Assembly (NCBI GenBank): GCA_009649675.1 | Contig: WJPL01000001.1 | Coordinates: forward strand, 2,190,469 to 2,254,468 | DNA: 64,000 nt | Source: Alphaproteobacteria bacterium HT1-32 | Lineage (GTDB): Bacteria > Pseudomonadota > Alphaproteobacteria > Rhodospirillales > HT1-32 | Reading direction: 5' to 3' | Shown: positions 9,089-17,867 of the stretch, piece after piece | Position numbering within the stretch: the stretch's first letter is position 1 | How the letters are laid out: every line of letters starts with the position of its first letter | Notes under the pieces: model-generated | Told to the model about the DNA's origin: nothing | What the model saw: only the letters and a program-made list of their open reading frames with translations | Database searches by the model: none | Position numbers and translations under genes: made by a program

Positions 9089-9966
9089 TCCGACAGTCCG
9101 CCCGCCTCGTCCATCCTGTCGCTGTTCAGGATGCCGGCGAGGCCATAATTTACCACGCGGACATATTCAAGGCGATGGCGCCGCAGGAACGGCTGAATCC
9201 GGACAACCCCGTCTGAAACGGAAGAGACCACCCCGATGGGCAGGCCCGGCGGAAAGACGCCCCCATGGCCGGATGTCACAACCCGTTCGCCGGGGCCGAC
9301 GGTTGTGTTCGCGGGCAGGAACAGCAGCCGTGTCTGGTCACCGTTGTCTCCGGTCAGAATACCCCGTGCCCGGCTGGATTCGATGACCGCCGGAATCCGG
9401 CTGTTGATGTCTGTCAGCAGCAGAACACGCGCCGACCGGTTACCAACCTGCGCCACGCGACCGATCAGCCCTTCGCCGGTAATGACGGCCTGTCCCTTGG
9501 CAATACCATCACGGGCACCGACATTCAGCAGAACTGACTGGGCGAAAGGACCACCGGGATCACCAATGACACGGGCGGTGACAAATTCAGGCGGTGGCGG
9601 CGGGTCGAAGTTCAGTAATTCCCGCAGGGACTGATTCTGTGCCTGAAGTTCAAGGGCGGCCTGCCGCCATTCGAGGAGGCGTCTGTTCTCCTCGATCAGG
9701 CTTTCATTATGGGCACGGATATCCCGCAGCTCTTCCAGATGGGTGACGGTGTTCGAAACGGCACTGGTCGGTCGCGACATCACATCGAGGATCGGAGCCA
9801 CGGCATCGCTGATCGAGGTCCGGAGAGACGCGATGCTTTTCGGGTCGGCCTTGCCGAAGACCATCAGCCCGAACGAGGCAATAACCAGCGACAAAAAGGC
9901 AAACCTCTGCACAAACAGCCGGAAAGGCTGTGCCAGTCTCAGTGCCGGGCTGCGTTTAGTCGCCAA
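9085..9966 (-). CDS. mreC: Rod shape-determining protein MreC
   Basis: Bitopic periplasmic scaffold of 293 aa. A cytoplasmic tail and one membrane helix (FLSLVIASFGLMVFG, about residues 24-38) are followed by a coiled coil (roughly 70-115, LEELRDIRAHNESLIEENRRL) and the beta domain with VTARVIGDPGG and GEGLIGRVAQVG. MreC organises PBP2 and RodA. The linker contains an unusual Pro run (DPPPPPEF). It is 30 bases downstream of mreB and overlaps mreD. Confidence 0.95.
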   Translation of the reverse strand: MATKRSPALRLAQPFRLFVQRFAFLSLVIASFGLMVFGKADPKSIASLRTSISDAVAPILDVMSRPTSAVSNTVTHLEELRDIRAHNESLIEENRRLLEWRQAALELQAQNQSLRELLNFDPPPPPEFVTARVIGDPGGPFAQSVLLNVGARDGIAKGQAVITGEGLIGRVAQVGNRSARVLLLTDINSRIPAVIESSRARGILTGDNGDQTRLLFLPANTTVGPGERVVTSGHGGVFPPGLPIGVVSSVSDGVVRIQPFLRRHRLEYVRVVNYGLAGILNSDRMDEAGGLSE

Positions 9967-9996
9967 GGCTCTCTCCGTGAGCGCGCAGTGTCAGGT

Positions 9997-11064
<1,068 letters not shown>

Positions 11065-11106
11065 TCAGTGGTTGTGGGTGCCGGCGAATCACCGACTCGA
11101 TATATA

Positions 11107-12684
11107 TCACGCAGTTAACGCCGCCGGGGCAGACTTTTCTCGTTTTGTCAGCAGTTTATTCAGGGCGCTTATATAGGCCCTTGCCGAGGCAACAAGCGTG
11201 TCGGTGTCTGCCGACTGGCCATTTACTGATTTTCCGTTCTCTTCCAGCCTTACGGTGACTTCCGCCTGGGCGTCTGTGCCCTGTGTCACAGCACTGACCT
11301 GATAGAGCTGTAGCCGGGCGTCTGCCGGGAAAAGTTCCTTGATGCAATTGAATGTGGCGTCAACCGGTCCATCCCCTTTCGAGAAAGTGGATTTGACTTC
11401 GCCGTCAATCTCCAGCGACAGGGCCGCGGTTGGCGGACGATGCTCGGTGCCGCATTTGACTTCAAGGCTGACCAGGCGGATGCGTTCATCGCCGCGGGCA
11501 ACTTCATCATCGATCAGGGCGACGATATCCTCGTCGAATACTTCCTTCTTGATGTCGGCAAGATCCTTGAAGCGCTTGAAAAGTTCATTCAGGGCATTGT
11601 CGCCCAGTTTGTAGCCCAGTTCCTCAACCTTCTTGGAAAAGGCATGGCGGCCGGAATGCTTGCCCAGCACCAGTGTCGATTTGGTCAGACCAACCGATTC
11701 CGGGGTCATGATCTCGTAGGTCTGGGCGTTCTTCAGCATGCCGTCCTGATGGATGCCGCTTTCATGTGCAAAGGCATTCGCCCCGACAATCGCCTTGTTG
11801 GGCTGTACATTGAAGCCGGTAATCGACGACAGCAGGCGCGAGGCCCGCATGATTTCAGTGGTCTCGATGTTGGTCTGATGCGGCAGAATGTCGGCGCGTG
11901 TCCGCAGCGCCATGACGATTTCTTCCATCGACGCATTGCCGGCCCGTTCGCCGATACCGTTGATGGTGCATTCAATCTGGCGCGCACCGGCGCCGACAGC
12001 TGCCAGCGAATTGGCCACGGCCAGCCCCAGATCGTTATGACAGTGAACCGAGATGACTGCCTTGTCGATATTCGGTACGCGGTTCATCAGCATGTCGATG
12101 AGGGCCGCGAATTCCGAGGGAACGGCATAGCCGACTGTATCGGGAATGTTGATTGTACCGGCGCCGTTGGCGATCGCTGTCTCGACGCAGCGGCAGAGAA
12201 AATCGTGATCGGTGCGGCTGCCATCTTCCGGCGACCATTCGACATCGTCGGTAAAGTTGCGGGCATGGGCGACACTGGAGGCCACGGCATCATGCACCGC
12301 GTCCGGTTCCATCCGCAGCTTGAACTTCATATGCAGCGGACTGGTTGAGATGAAGGTATGAATGCGGGCGCGTTCAGCCGGCTTCAACGCTTCGGCAGCG
12401 CGTTCGATATCGCCTTTCGCGGCTCGCGCCAGACCGGCAATAATGCTGCCCCGGACTGTCTTTGCGACTTCATTGACTGCTTCGAAGTCACCATTGGAGG
12501 CGATCGGGAACCCGGCTTCGATGATATCGACGCGCATAGCGGCAAGCTGTCGGGCAATCCGCAGCTTTTCATCGAGGTTCATGGAACAGCCGGGTGACTG
12601 CTCGCCATCGCGCAGCGTGGTGTCAAAAATCAGCACGCGATTTTCTGAATTAGCCTGGGTCGAATTCATTGTCTGTTCTGTCAT
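11107..12684 (-). CDS. leuA: 2-isopropylmalate synthase
   Basis: First committed enzyme of leucine synthesis: condenses acetyl-CoA and 2-oxoisovalerate. The 525-aa protein has the DRE-TIM catalytic start DTTLRDGEQSPGCSM, metal ligands in SVHCHNDLGLAVANS, HESGIHQDGMLKN, and a C-terminal regulatory LeuA_dimer domain (about 390-510), so leucine feedback control is expected. ATGs for MTEQT and MNSTQ are both possible starts. A candidate minus-strand -35 (TTGACA) lies at 12791-12796, but the matching -10 is weak. Confidence 0.95.
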   Translation of the reverse strand: MTEQTMNSTQANSENRVLIFDTTLRDGEQSPGCSMNLDEKLRIARQLAAMRVDIIEAGFPIASNGDFEAVNEVAKTVRGSIIAGLARAAKGDIERAAEALKPAERARIHTFISTSPLHMKFKLRMEPDAVHDAVASSVAHARNFTDDVEWSPEDGSRTDHDFLCRCVETAIANGAGTINIPDTVGYAVPSEFAALIDMLMNRVPNIDKAVISVHCHNDLGLAVANSLAAVGAGARQIECTINGIGERAGNASMEEIVMALRTRADILPHQTNIETTEIMRASRLLSSITGFNVQPNKAIVGANAFAHESGIHQDGMLKNAQTYEIMTPESVGLTKSTLVLGKHSGRHAFSKKVEELGYKLGDNALNELFKRFKDLADIKKEVFDEDIVALIDDEVARGDERIRLVSLEVKCGTEHRPPTAALSLEIDGEVKSTFSKGDGPVDATFNCIKELFPADARLQLYQVSAVTQGTDAQAEVTVRLEENGKSVNGQSADTDTLVASARAYISALNKLLTKREKSAPAALTA

Positions 12685-12933
12685 GGCTTTATCTTCCGGC
12701 GAAAGTTCCCTGTGGCCCGAAAAGCAAAATCCTGCGAAAACCGCCGTAATCCGCCGAATATCGGGGCTAACTTGACGTGGCTCTCCGAATTGTCAACGAC
12801 GGATGGTTAAGACTGCGTTACAGCCACCGGACGTCTGTGGAACGCTCAATTTTCAATCGTATAGAAAGATGTCAAAAATAGGGTGATTTGAGACTTCTTA
12901 TTCGCCGCTGGCGGTTTTATGCGAAAAAACGTT

Positions 12934-12964
12934 GCGTTGAAAATCAGTCTGCGCTAATCAACGC
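12934..12964. promoter_or_regulatory. Inverted repeat before the asd leader ORF, overlapping a candidate promoter
   Basis: GCGTTGA (12934-12940) and TCAACGC (12958-12964) are perfect complements 17 bases apart. TTGCGT (12932-12937) and TAATCA (12955-12960), also 17 apart, could be -35 and -10 boxes. That would start the transcript within a few bases of the leader ATG at 12970, giving a nearly leaderless mRNA. No good Shine-Dalgarno sequence precedes that ATG, which fits. Whether the repeat is an operator or an accident is unknown. Confidence 0.4.
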
Positions 12965-12969
12965 TAGTT

Positions 12970-13086
12970 ATGACACAGATTTACGCAAACGCCACCCGTC
13001 TGATTATTGCCCTCGCCGAGGGCAATGCGGTTGCGCGCGCCTGGGTCAAAACCGTCGTTACCACCATTAAAATGACCGGCAGGTAA
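12970..13086 (+). CDS. Candidate leader peptide of the asd operon attenuator (38 aa)
   Basis: Short frame starting MTQIYANATRLIIALAEG and ending VKTVVTTIKMTGR. The last codons before the stop specify Thr-Thr-Ile-Lys-Met-Thr. Thr, Ile, Lys and Met are the amino acids made from aspartate semialdehyde, the product of Asd encoded two genes downstream. The stop codon is followed at once by CGCGGGC, which can pair with the 5' arm of the terminator at 13120. This is the arrangement of a translation-controlled attenuator. It rests on sequence logic only; I know of no described leader with this sequence. Confidence 0.6.
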   Translation: MTQIYANATRLIIALAEGNAVARAWVKTVVTTIKMTGR

Positions 13087-13154
13087 CGCGGGCGTACTTT
13101 TGTCACATTATGACTGTACAGCCCGCGGTAGCCACCGCGGGCTTTTTTGTTTTG
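13087..13154 (+). terminator. Attenuator: antiterminator segment and intrinsic terminator before the GNAT-asd operon
   Basis: AGCCCGCGGT (13120-13129), loop AGCC and ACCGCGGGCT (13134-13143) form a perfect 10-bp stem followed by TTTTTGTTTT. CGCGGGC at 13087-13093 can instead pair with GCCCGCG at 13121-13127, which would destroy the terminator. A ribosome resting at the leader stop codon (13084-13086) would cover 13087-13093 and permit termination; one stalled earlier, on the Thr/Ile/Lys/Met codons, could leave it free. Confidence 0.75.
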
Positions 13155-13164
13155 GAGAGGAACG

Positions 13165-13680
13165 ATGAGATTTGAAGCTTATACGACAGGAAGTAAGTTT
13201 GAACTGAGATCGCCGGAAAGGGCCGCTGAATGGGCGGGTTATCATTCAATCCGCGAGCGGGCGATCTTTGAACGTCACTTGCCGGAAATGAAATACCGGA
13301 CGGATCATCCGGATGAGCAGAAGGCAGAGAACCATCCGCTCTGTCTGTTTCGCAACGGCACCCTGGTCGGGGTGATCCGGGTTGATTTTCTGGACAGCGA
13401 AAAAGTGGCTTTCCGGCTGCTTGCCATCGATCCGGCCTGCCAGCGTCAGGGCTATGGTTCGATAGCTCTTACCCTGGCGGAGCAGTTCGCAAAACATCAT
13501 GGTCGGCTGCGGGTTGTCCTTCATGCCCATCGTTCCGTGCTTTTCTTCTACGCGCGAAACGGATATCTCCACGCGGAGTGGGATGAAGCGCCTCTTTCGG
13601 CAGATTCGGCCACATTGGGCAAGCGGCTCAACCTCGGTGTCGCACAGCATGACGGCTCGGTTTTCATCGCCGCAGCCTGA
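13165..13680 (+). CDS. GNAT-family N-acetyltransferase
   Basis: Protein of 171 aa with a single GNAT fold. The acetyl-CoA site motif A reads FRLLAIDPACQRQGYGSIAL (Q-x-x-G-x-G), followed by the C-terminal VLHAHRSVLFFYARNGY motif B. The substrate is unknown. The ATG at 13165 was chosen because GGAGAGG lies 6 bases upstream; an earlier TTG frame would start inside the attenuator T run. Only 20 bases separate it from asd, so the two are co-transcribed downstream of the same attenuator, and a link to amino acid metabolism is possible but unproven. Confidence 0.85.
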   Translation: MRFEAYTTGSKFELRSPERAAEWAGYHSIRERAIFERHLPEMKYRTDHPDEQKAENHPLCLFRNGTLVGVIRVDFLDSEKVAFRLLAIDPACQRQGYGSIALTLAEQFAKHHGRLRVVLHAHRSVLFFYARNGYLHAEWDEAPLSADSATLGKRLNLGVAQHDGSVFIAAA

Positions 13681-13700
13681 CCATCAAAGGAATATAGGAA

Positions 13701-14726
13701 ATGGGTTATAAAGTAGCGGTCGCAGGCGCGACGGGAAATGTGGGTCGGGAGCTTCTGCAAATTCTCGCAGAACGCAACTTCCCGGCGGATGAAGTCGTCG
13801 CACTGGCTTCCAACCGTTCGGTTGGCCGGGAAGTCTCGTATGGTGACAAGAAAGTCCTGAAGGTTCAGGACCTTGAAAAATTTGATTTCAAGGGAACCGA
13901 TATCGGCCTGTTCTCTCCGGGGGCAAAGGTGTCTGCCATTCATGCACCGCGCGCGGCAAAGGCCGGATGTGTCGTTATCGACAACACGTCACAGTTCCGC
14001 ATGGACCCGGACGTGCCGCTGGTTGTGCCCGAGGTCAATCCGCAGGCCATTGCCGGTTATGCGAAGAAAGGCATTATCGCGAACCCGAACTGCTCGACCA
14101 TTCAGATGCTGGTGGCGCTGAAACCGCTGCATGATCTGGCGAAGATCAAACGTGTTGTTGTCGCGACCTATCAGTCGGTCTCTGGCGGCGGCAAGGAAAG
14201 CATGGACGAACTGTTCGAGCAGACCCGTGGTATCTATGTGAACGATCCGATCAAGAAGGAACGGTTCACCAAACAGATCGCTTTCAATGTGATTCCGCAT
14301 ATTGATGTGTTCATGGATGACGGGTCGACCAAGGAAGAATGGAAGATGGTCGTCGAGACCAAGAAGATTCTCGATCCGTCGATCAAGGTCCATGCAACCT
14401 GCGTGCGTGTCCCGGTCTTTGTCGGTCATGCAGAAGCGGTCAATATCGAATTCGAGAACGACATCAGTGAAGAGGAAGCCCGCGAGGCCCTGCGTAATGC
14501 ACCAGGTGTCATCGTGCTCGATCATCGTGTCGATGAAGGCTATGTCACGCCGGCTGAATGTGCAGGCGAAGACGGTGTTTATGTCAGTCGTATCCGTCAG
14601 GATCCGACTGTGGAAAATGGTCTCAGCATCTGGGTTGTTTCCGACAACCTGCGTAAGGGTGCGGCGCTGAATACCGTACAGATTGCCGAGGAACTCATCG
14701 CCTCGCATCTGCGCAAGGCTGCCTGA
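13701..14726 (+). CDS. asd: Aspartate-semialdehyde dehydrogenase
   Basis: NADPH-dependent enzyme of 341 aa that reduces aspartyl phosphate to aspartate semialdehyde, the branch point to Lys/diaminopimelate, Met, Thr and Ile. The N-terminal Rossmann motif is VAVAGATGNVGREL, the nucleophilic cysteine is C131 in ANPNCSTIQ, and the acid-base histidine lies in VPVFVGHAEAVN. Because Asd supplies diaminopimelate it is normally essential. It sits behind a GNAT gene and a candidate attenuator, and it ends at a strong terminator. Confidence 0.97.
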   Translation: MGYKVAVAGATGNVGRELLQILAERNFPADEVVALASNRSVGREVSYGDKKVLKVQDLEKFDFKGTDIGLFSPGAKVSAIHAPRAAKAGCVVIDNTSQFRMDPDVPLVVPEVNPQAIAGYAKKGIIANPNCSTIQMLVALKPLHDLAKIKRVVVATYQSVSGGGKESMDELFEQTRGIYVNDPIKKERFTKQIAFNVIPHIDVFMDDGSTKEEWKMVVETKKILDPSIKVHATCVRVPVFVGHAEAVNIEFENDISEEEAREALRNAPGVIVLDHRVDEGYVTPAECAGEDGVYVSRIRQDPTVENGLSIWVVSDNLRKGAALNTVQIAEELIASHLRKAA

Positions 14727-14757
14727 GACCTTTACAGAACAGTTCTTCTCCGGAACG

Positions 14758-14796
14758 CAAAAGGGCGGTTGCAGTGGCAGCCGCCCTTTTTGTTTG
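14758..14796 (+). terminator. Intrinsic terminator of asd
   Basis: AAGGGCGGTTGC and GCAGCCGCCCTT form a 12-bp stem with one G-T pair, a 4-base loop and a TTTTTGTTTG tail, about 35 bases after the asd stop codon. Confidence 0.88.
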
Positions 14797-14863
14797 TTCG
14801 CATGCGGATATCAAAATGCCGCTGCCTGCTGCGACCTGTCGCCGCTCGTTGTGTAAGGGGATG

Positions 14864-15739
14864 TCAGCCGACGGTATTGGTCAACACGCCAAGGCCGGTG
14901 ATGCTGACATCCATGCGGTCACCCGCAACAAGATATTTCGGTGGCGTGAAGCCAATGCCGACACCGACGGGTGTGCCAGTAGCAATGACGTCACCCGGTA
15001 GCAGGGTGATATAGGATGACAGGGTCTCGATCAGTGTCGGAATATCGAAAACCAGATCCGCAAGGGTTGCCTGCTGGCGCAGTTCGCCGTTGATATGAGT
15101 TTCCAGTTTCAGAGCGGTAACATCTTCAACTTCATCCGCAGTCGCGATCCAGGGGCCCATCGGACAGAAGGTGTCGATGCCCTTGCCAATAACCCACTGA
15201 TTATGGCGCTGCTGCAGGTCGCGGGAAGTGACGTCATTGAGTGCCACATAGCCAAAGACAACATCGAAGGCATTCTGTTTTGTGATTTGTGAAGCCCGTT
15301 TGCCGATGACGACGCCAAGCTCACCTTCATAATCCACAGAGCCGGTCGGGTCGAGTGAGCCCCGGACGATGTCTCCCGGTCCGACAAGTGACGTCGTAGC
15401 TTTCGTGAAGATCACCGGTGCGCTCGGCACTTCCTCGGTTGATCCGGTATCGTAGCCGCTCGAGTGAAATTCGCGGGCATGGGCATAATAGTTTTTACCA
15501 ACGCAGAAGACATCGCGAACCAGTTCCGGCATCGGTGCCATCAGTGTGACATCCGACAGCTTCTGGCGTGCAGCCGAGACCGCCTTTGCTTTCCAGGTAC
15601 TAATGGCGGTATCGCCGCCGGCGATGATATCGCGCACTGCGGTCATGGCGCTGCTGCCCTCGACGCAGATGACAGCATCATCCCCATCGATAAACCCGGC
15701 ACAGACAGTGTTGTCAGTCTTGAAGGTAATCAATTTCAT
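14864..15739 (-). CDS. Fumarylacetoacetate hydrolase-family protein
   Basis: FAH-superfamily protein of 291 aa. The metal-dependent core is present: VCVGKNYYAHAREF, the glutamate pair in DYEGELGVVIGK, GYVALNDVTSRDLQ and the C-terminal LLPGDVIATGTPVGVG. Family members hydrolyse or decarboxylate acylpyruvates and related 2-oxo acids, usually late in aromatic or sugar-acid breakdown; the exact substrate cannot be read from the sequence. It is divergent from a GntR/FCD regulator across an AT-rich 124-base interval holding an inverted repeat, so it is probably the regulator's target. Confidence 0.85.
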   Translation of the reverse strand: MKLITFKTDNTVCAGFIDGDDAVICVEGSSAMTAVRDIIAGGDTAISTWKAKAVSAARQKLSDVTLMAPMPELVRDVFCVGKNYYAHAREFHSSGYDTGSTEEVPSAPVIFTKATTSLVGPGDIVRGSLDPTGSVDYEGELGVVIGKRASQITKQNAFDVVFGYVALNDVTSRDLQQRHNQWVIGKGIDTFCPMGPWIATADEVEDVTALKLETHINGELRQQATLADLVFDIPTLIETLSSYITLLPGDVIATGTPVGVGIGFTPPKYLVAGDRMDVSITGLGVLTNTVG

Positions 15740-15766
15740 TTCATCGAGCCTTGTTTAAATCATCGA

Positions 15767-15792
15767 TAATTTAGAAAATAATATATAAATTA
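15767..15792. promoter_or_regulatory. Candidate GntR operator between the FAH gene and its regulator
   Basis: TAATTTA (15767-15773) and TAAATTA (15786-15792) are perfect 7-base inverted arms with a 12-base AT-rich spacer. The repeat lies 28-53 bases upstream of the FAH start, in a segment much richer in A and T than the surroundings, where the divergent promoters must lie. Confidence 0.45.
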
Positions 15793-15863
15793 GCTTTGCC
15801 CTGTCAATGCCAGTTCAATCGGGTTAGGAGAGGGTTGACCATTCATCTGGTTTCGGAGGGTTT

Positions 15864-16589
15864 ATGTCACAGGGTGAGGAAACTGGACGACGAGGGAGTG
15901 CCCCGGGCGCTGACCCGACGCTGGTTCAGGCCCGTGATGGGGAAACACTTGCTGAAGCTGCCTATCAGGCGCTCCGTACCGACATCATTTCCGGTGCGCG
16001 ACCGGCAACGGAACGGCTGCGGATCGAGCATCTGAGCAAACTTTATAATGTTGGTCCGACGCCGCTCCGTGAAGCGTTGCAGCGGCTTTGTGCCGATGGA
16101 CTGGTACTGGCCAGCGGCAATCGCGGCTTTTCCGTCGCGCCGCTTGACCCGGATGAATTCATTGACCTGAACATCGCCCGCATCGCGGTGGAGAAAGAGG
16201 CTCTGCGCCTGTCCATTGTGAATGGTGATAATGAATGGGAAGCCGGTGTCGTGGCAGCAGGCTGGCGGCTGGGCAAGGAAGACCAGGCTCTGGTCCAAGG
16301 TGGCACGGACAGCCTGGACAACTGGGAAAAGGCCAATGATGCCTTCCATGGCGCCATGGTTGCAGCCTGCGGTTCAAACTGGCTGCTGAGAGTGCGCAAG
16401 AACCTGCATGATCAGTGTGAGCGTTATCGTCGGGCTTCAGTCGTCCTGCGGGATGACGGGCGTGATCTGAATTCAGAACATAATGCCATCATGAACGCGG
16501 TCCTCGCGCGTGATGCGGTCGCTGCCTGCCAGCTTACGGAAGCCCATTTTGTCCTGACGGCACGGGTATTGTCTGACGAACTGACCTGA
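15864..16589 (+). CDS. GntR-family transcriptional regulator (FCD/FadR subfamily)
   Basis: Protein of 241 aa. The winged helix-turn-helix lies at about 28-95 (EAAYQALRTDIISG, then VGPTPLREALQRLCADGLV, the usual recognition helix). An all-helical FCD ligand domain follows, with metal-site histidines in NDAFHGAMV, SEHNAIMNAVLARD and LTEAHFV. FCD regulators usually bind an organic acid. The divergent FAH hydrolase and the inverted repeat between them suggest local control. A GGAGGG ribosome site precedes the ATG. Confidence 0.85.
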   Translation: MSQGEETGRRGSAPGADPTLVQARDGETLAEAAYQALRTDIISGARPATERLRIEHLSKLYNVGPTPLREALQRLCADGLVLASGNRGFSVAPLDPDEFIDLNIARIAVEKEALRLSIVNGDNEWEAGVVAAGWRLGKEDQALVQGGTDSLDNWEKANDAFHGAMVAACGSNWLLRVRKNLHDQCERYRRASVVLRDDGRDLNSEHNAIMNAVLARDAVAACQLTEAHFVLTARVLSDELT

Positions 16590-16599
16590 AATTACCTGA

Positions 16600-17193
16600 T
16601 CAGCAGTCAGGCAGGACAGGATTGTCGGGACCGGTGTAGAATTCAGGCCAGTTGTTTTTGACGACATAGCTGTCAGAGGCGAGTGCGTGGCAGGTGTCCA
16701 GAATGCGCGGACGTTCGCGGGGGCCTTCCGCCGCGGCTATTTCCGGGTTCTCGCGGCGTCGCTTTTCCTGATAGGGATAGATCGACTGAAAGGCTGTGGT
16801 GGCCATCGGCCCGAACAGTTCCACCAGGTGGGTACAGCCCTCGGTGCCACCAACCAGCTGTTTCACCTTGCCGCGGAACCCCTTGCCGATCTGAACACCG
16901 ACCATGCGCTGAAAGTTCGGGGTGATGTTACCGCAGATCGCAAAAGGGCCGGAATCCGTGACACATTCCATCGCCCGGATTGTCAGGGTTTCATCCACGG
17001 TCATGCGCATCCACATGTCATGCACCGGCTCGCCGGCTTCTATCTGCCCGCGATAATCATTCGGATAGGCATAGGATTTCTGGTCGGTCATATGACCTTC
17101 GACATCCCACAACCCGTCCTGCCGCAGATAACCGCGACAGGTGACCTTGCGGGTATGAATAGGTTCCCGTTCAACAGGGGGCGACAAGGGCAT
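16600..17193 (-). CDS. DUF2889 domain protein
   Basis: Protein of 197 aa covered by the DUF2889 family: RGYLRQDGLWDVEGHMTDQK near the start, GEPVHDMWMRMTVDETL in the middle, then a Cys/His-containing half (CGNITPNF, GGTEGCTHLVELFGPMA, DTCHALA). The family is widespread in proteobacteria and has no established function; the conserved Cys and His residues could bind a metal. It lies alone between two convergent or unrelated genes. Confidence 0.75.
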   Translation of the reverse strand: MPLSPPVEREPIHTRKVTCRGYLRQDGLWDVEGHMTDQKSYAYPNDYRGQIEAGEPVHDMWMRMTVDETLTIRAMECVTDSGPFAICGNITPNFQRMVGVQIGKGFRGKVKQLVGGTEGCTHLVELFGPMATTAFQSIYPYQEKRRRENPEIAAAEGPRERPRILDTCHALASDSYVVKNNWPEFYTGPDNPVLPDC

Positions 17194-17297
17194 TAATCAT
17201 CTCCGGATAAATATCAGGTCCGGACTATATAGATCGGCGGGCGCGGGTAAACCCGGCAGCCCGGCCTGCCTGAGTTTATCCTGCCCCGTACTACAGC

Positions 17298-17741
17298 TTA
17301 ATGTCCGTAGCCATCCCCGAAGATGAAGGCTTCGCGATCCCGCAGATCGGCCTCCAGCATCTCCTTTGCCATGCGATAGAGATCGCGGATCGAGACCATG
17401 CCGATGACCTTGCCATTATCCACGACGGGAAGGTGACGATATCCCCGCTCACTCATGCGTTCCAGCGCGCTGCCTGCCAGATCGTCGCCGGACAGGGTAT
17501 CGGGATCGGGTGTCATGACCTCCGACAGTTTTGTCGTGTCCGGGTTGCGATTGCTGGCGACAACCCGACGGGTGATGTCGCGTTCAGTGAAGATACCCGC
17601 CAGTTTGTCGCCCTGCATGACAAGTATGGCGCTGCAGTGATGGGATACCATCAGTTCAGCAGCCTGTCGTACGGTGTCATCGGGCGTCAGTGACGCCAGG
17701 GTTTGTCCGCTTACTACATCCGGTACAATCTTCCGATCCAT
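17298..17741 (-). CDS. Tandem CBS-domain protein
   Basis: Protein of 147 aa made of two CBS motifs (about 10-62 and 72-130; GIFTERDITRRV and GMVSIRDLYRM end the two halves) with no effector domain. Stand-alone CBS pairs bind adenosine nucleotides and modulate partner proteins. The target is unknown. The C-terminal tail (FIFGDGYGH) is polar. A purine-rich GGAGGAAGCG ribosome site precedes the ATG. Confidence 0.85.
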   Translation of the reverse strand: MDRKIVPDVVSGQTLASLTPDDTVRQAAELMVSHHCSAILVMQGDKLAGIFTERDITRRVVASNRNPDTTKLSEVMTPDPDTLSGDDLAGSALERMSERGYRHLPVVDNGKVIGMVSIRDLYRMAKEMLEADLRDREAFIFGDGYGH

Positions 17742-17867
17742 CGCTTCCTCCTGTGATGGGGGGCGGCAACCGGGAGCGATTTTTCGTTATTCTCCGGCTT
17801 CCGTCAGACGTGAAGTCTGCGCCGGTCCGTGAATCAGGTCAAGTTTCACGGGTTTAGGGGATGATTC

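Noticed and set aside
11440-12348. 302-codon plus-strand frame
   Set aside because: Antisense to leuA; shadow frame.
12888-13070. 60-codon plus-strand frame overlapping the asd leader region
   Set aside because: Composition is random-looking and it conflicts with the 38-codon leader frame, whose codons make functional sense.
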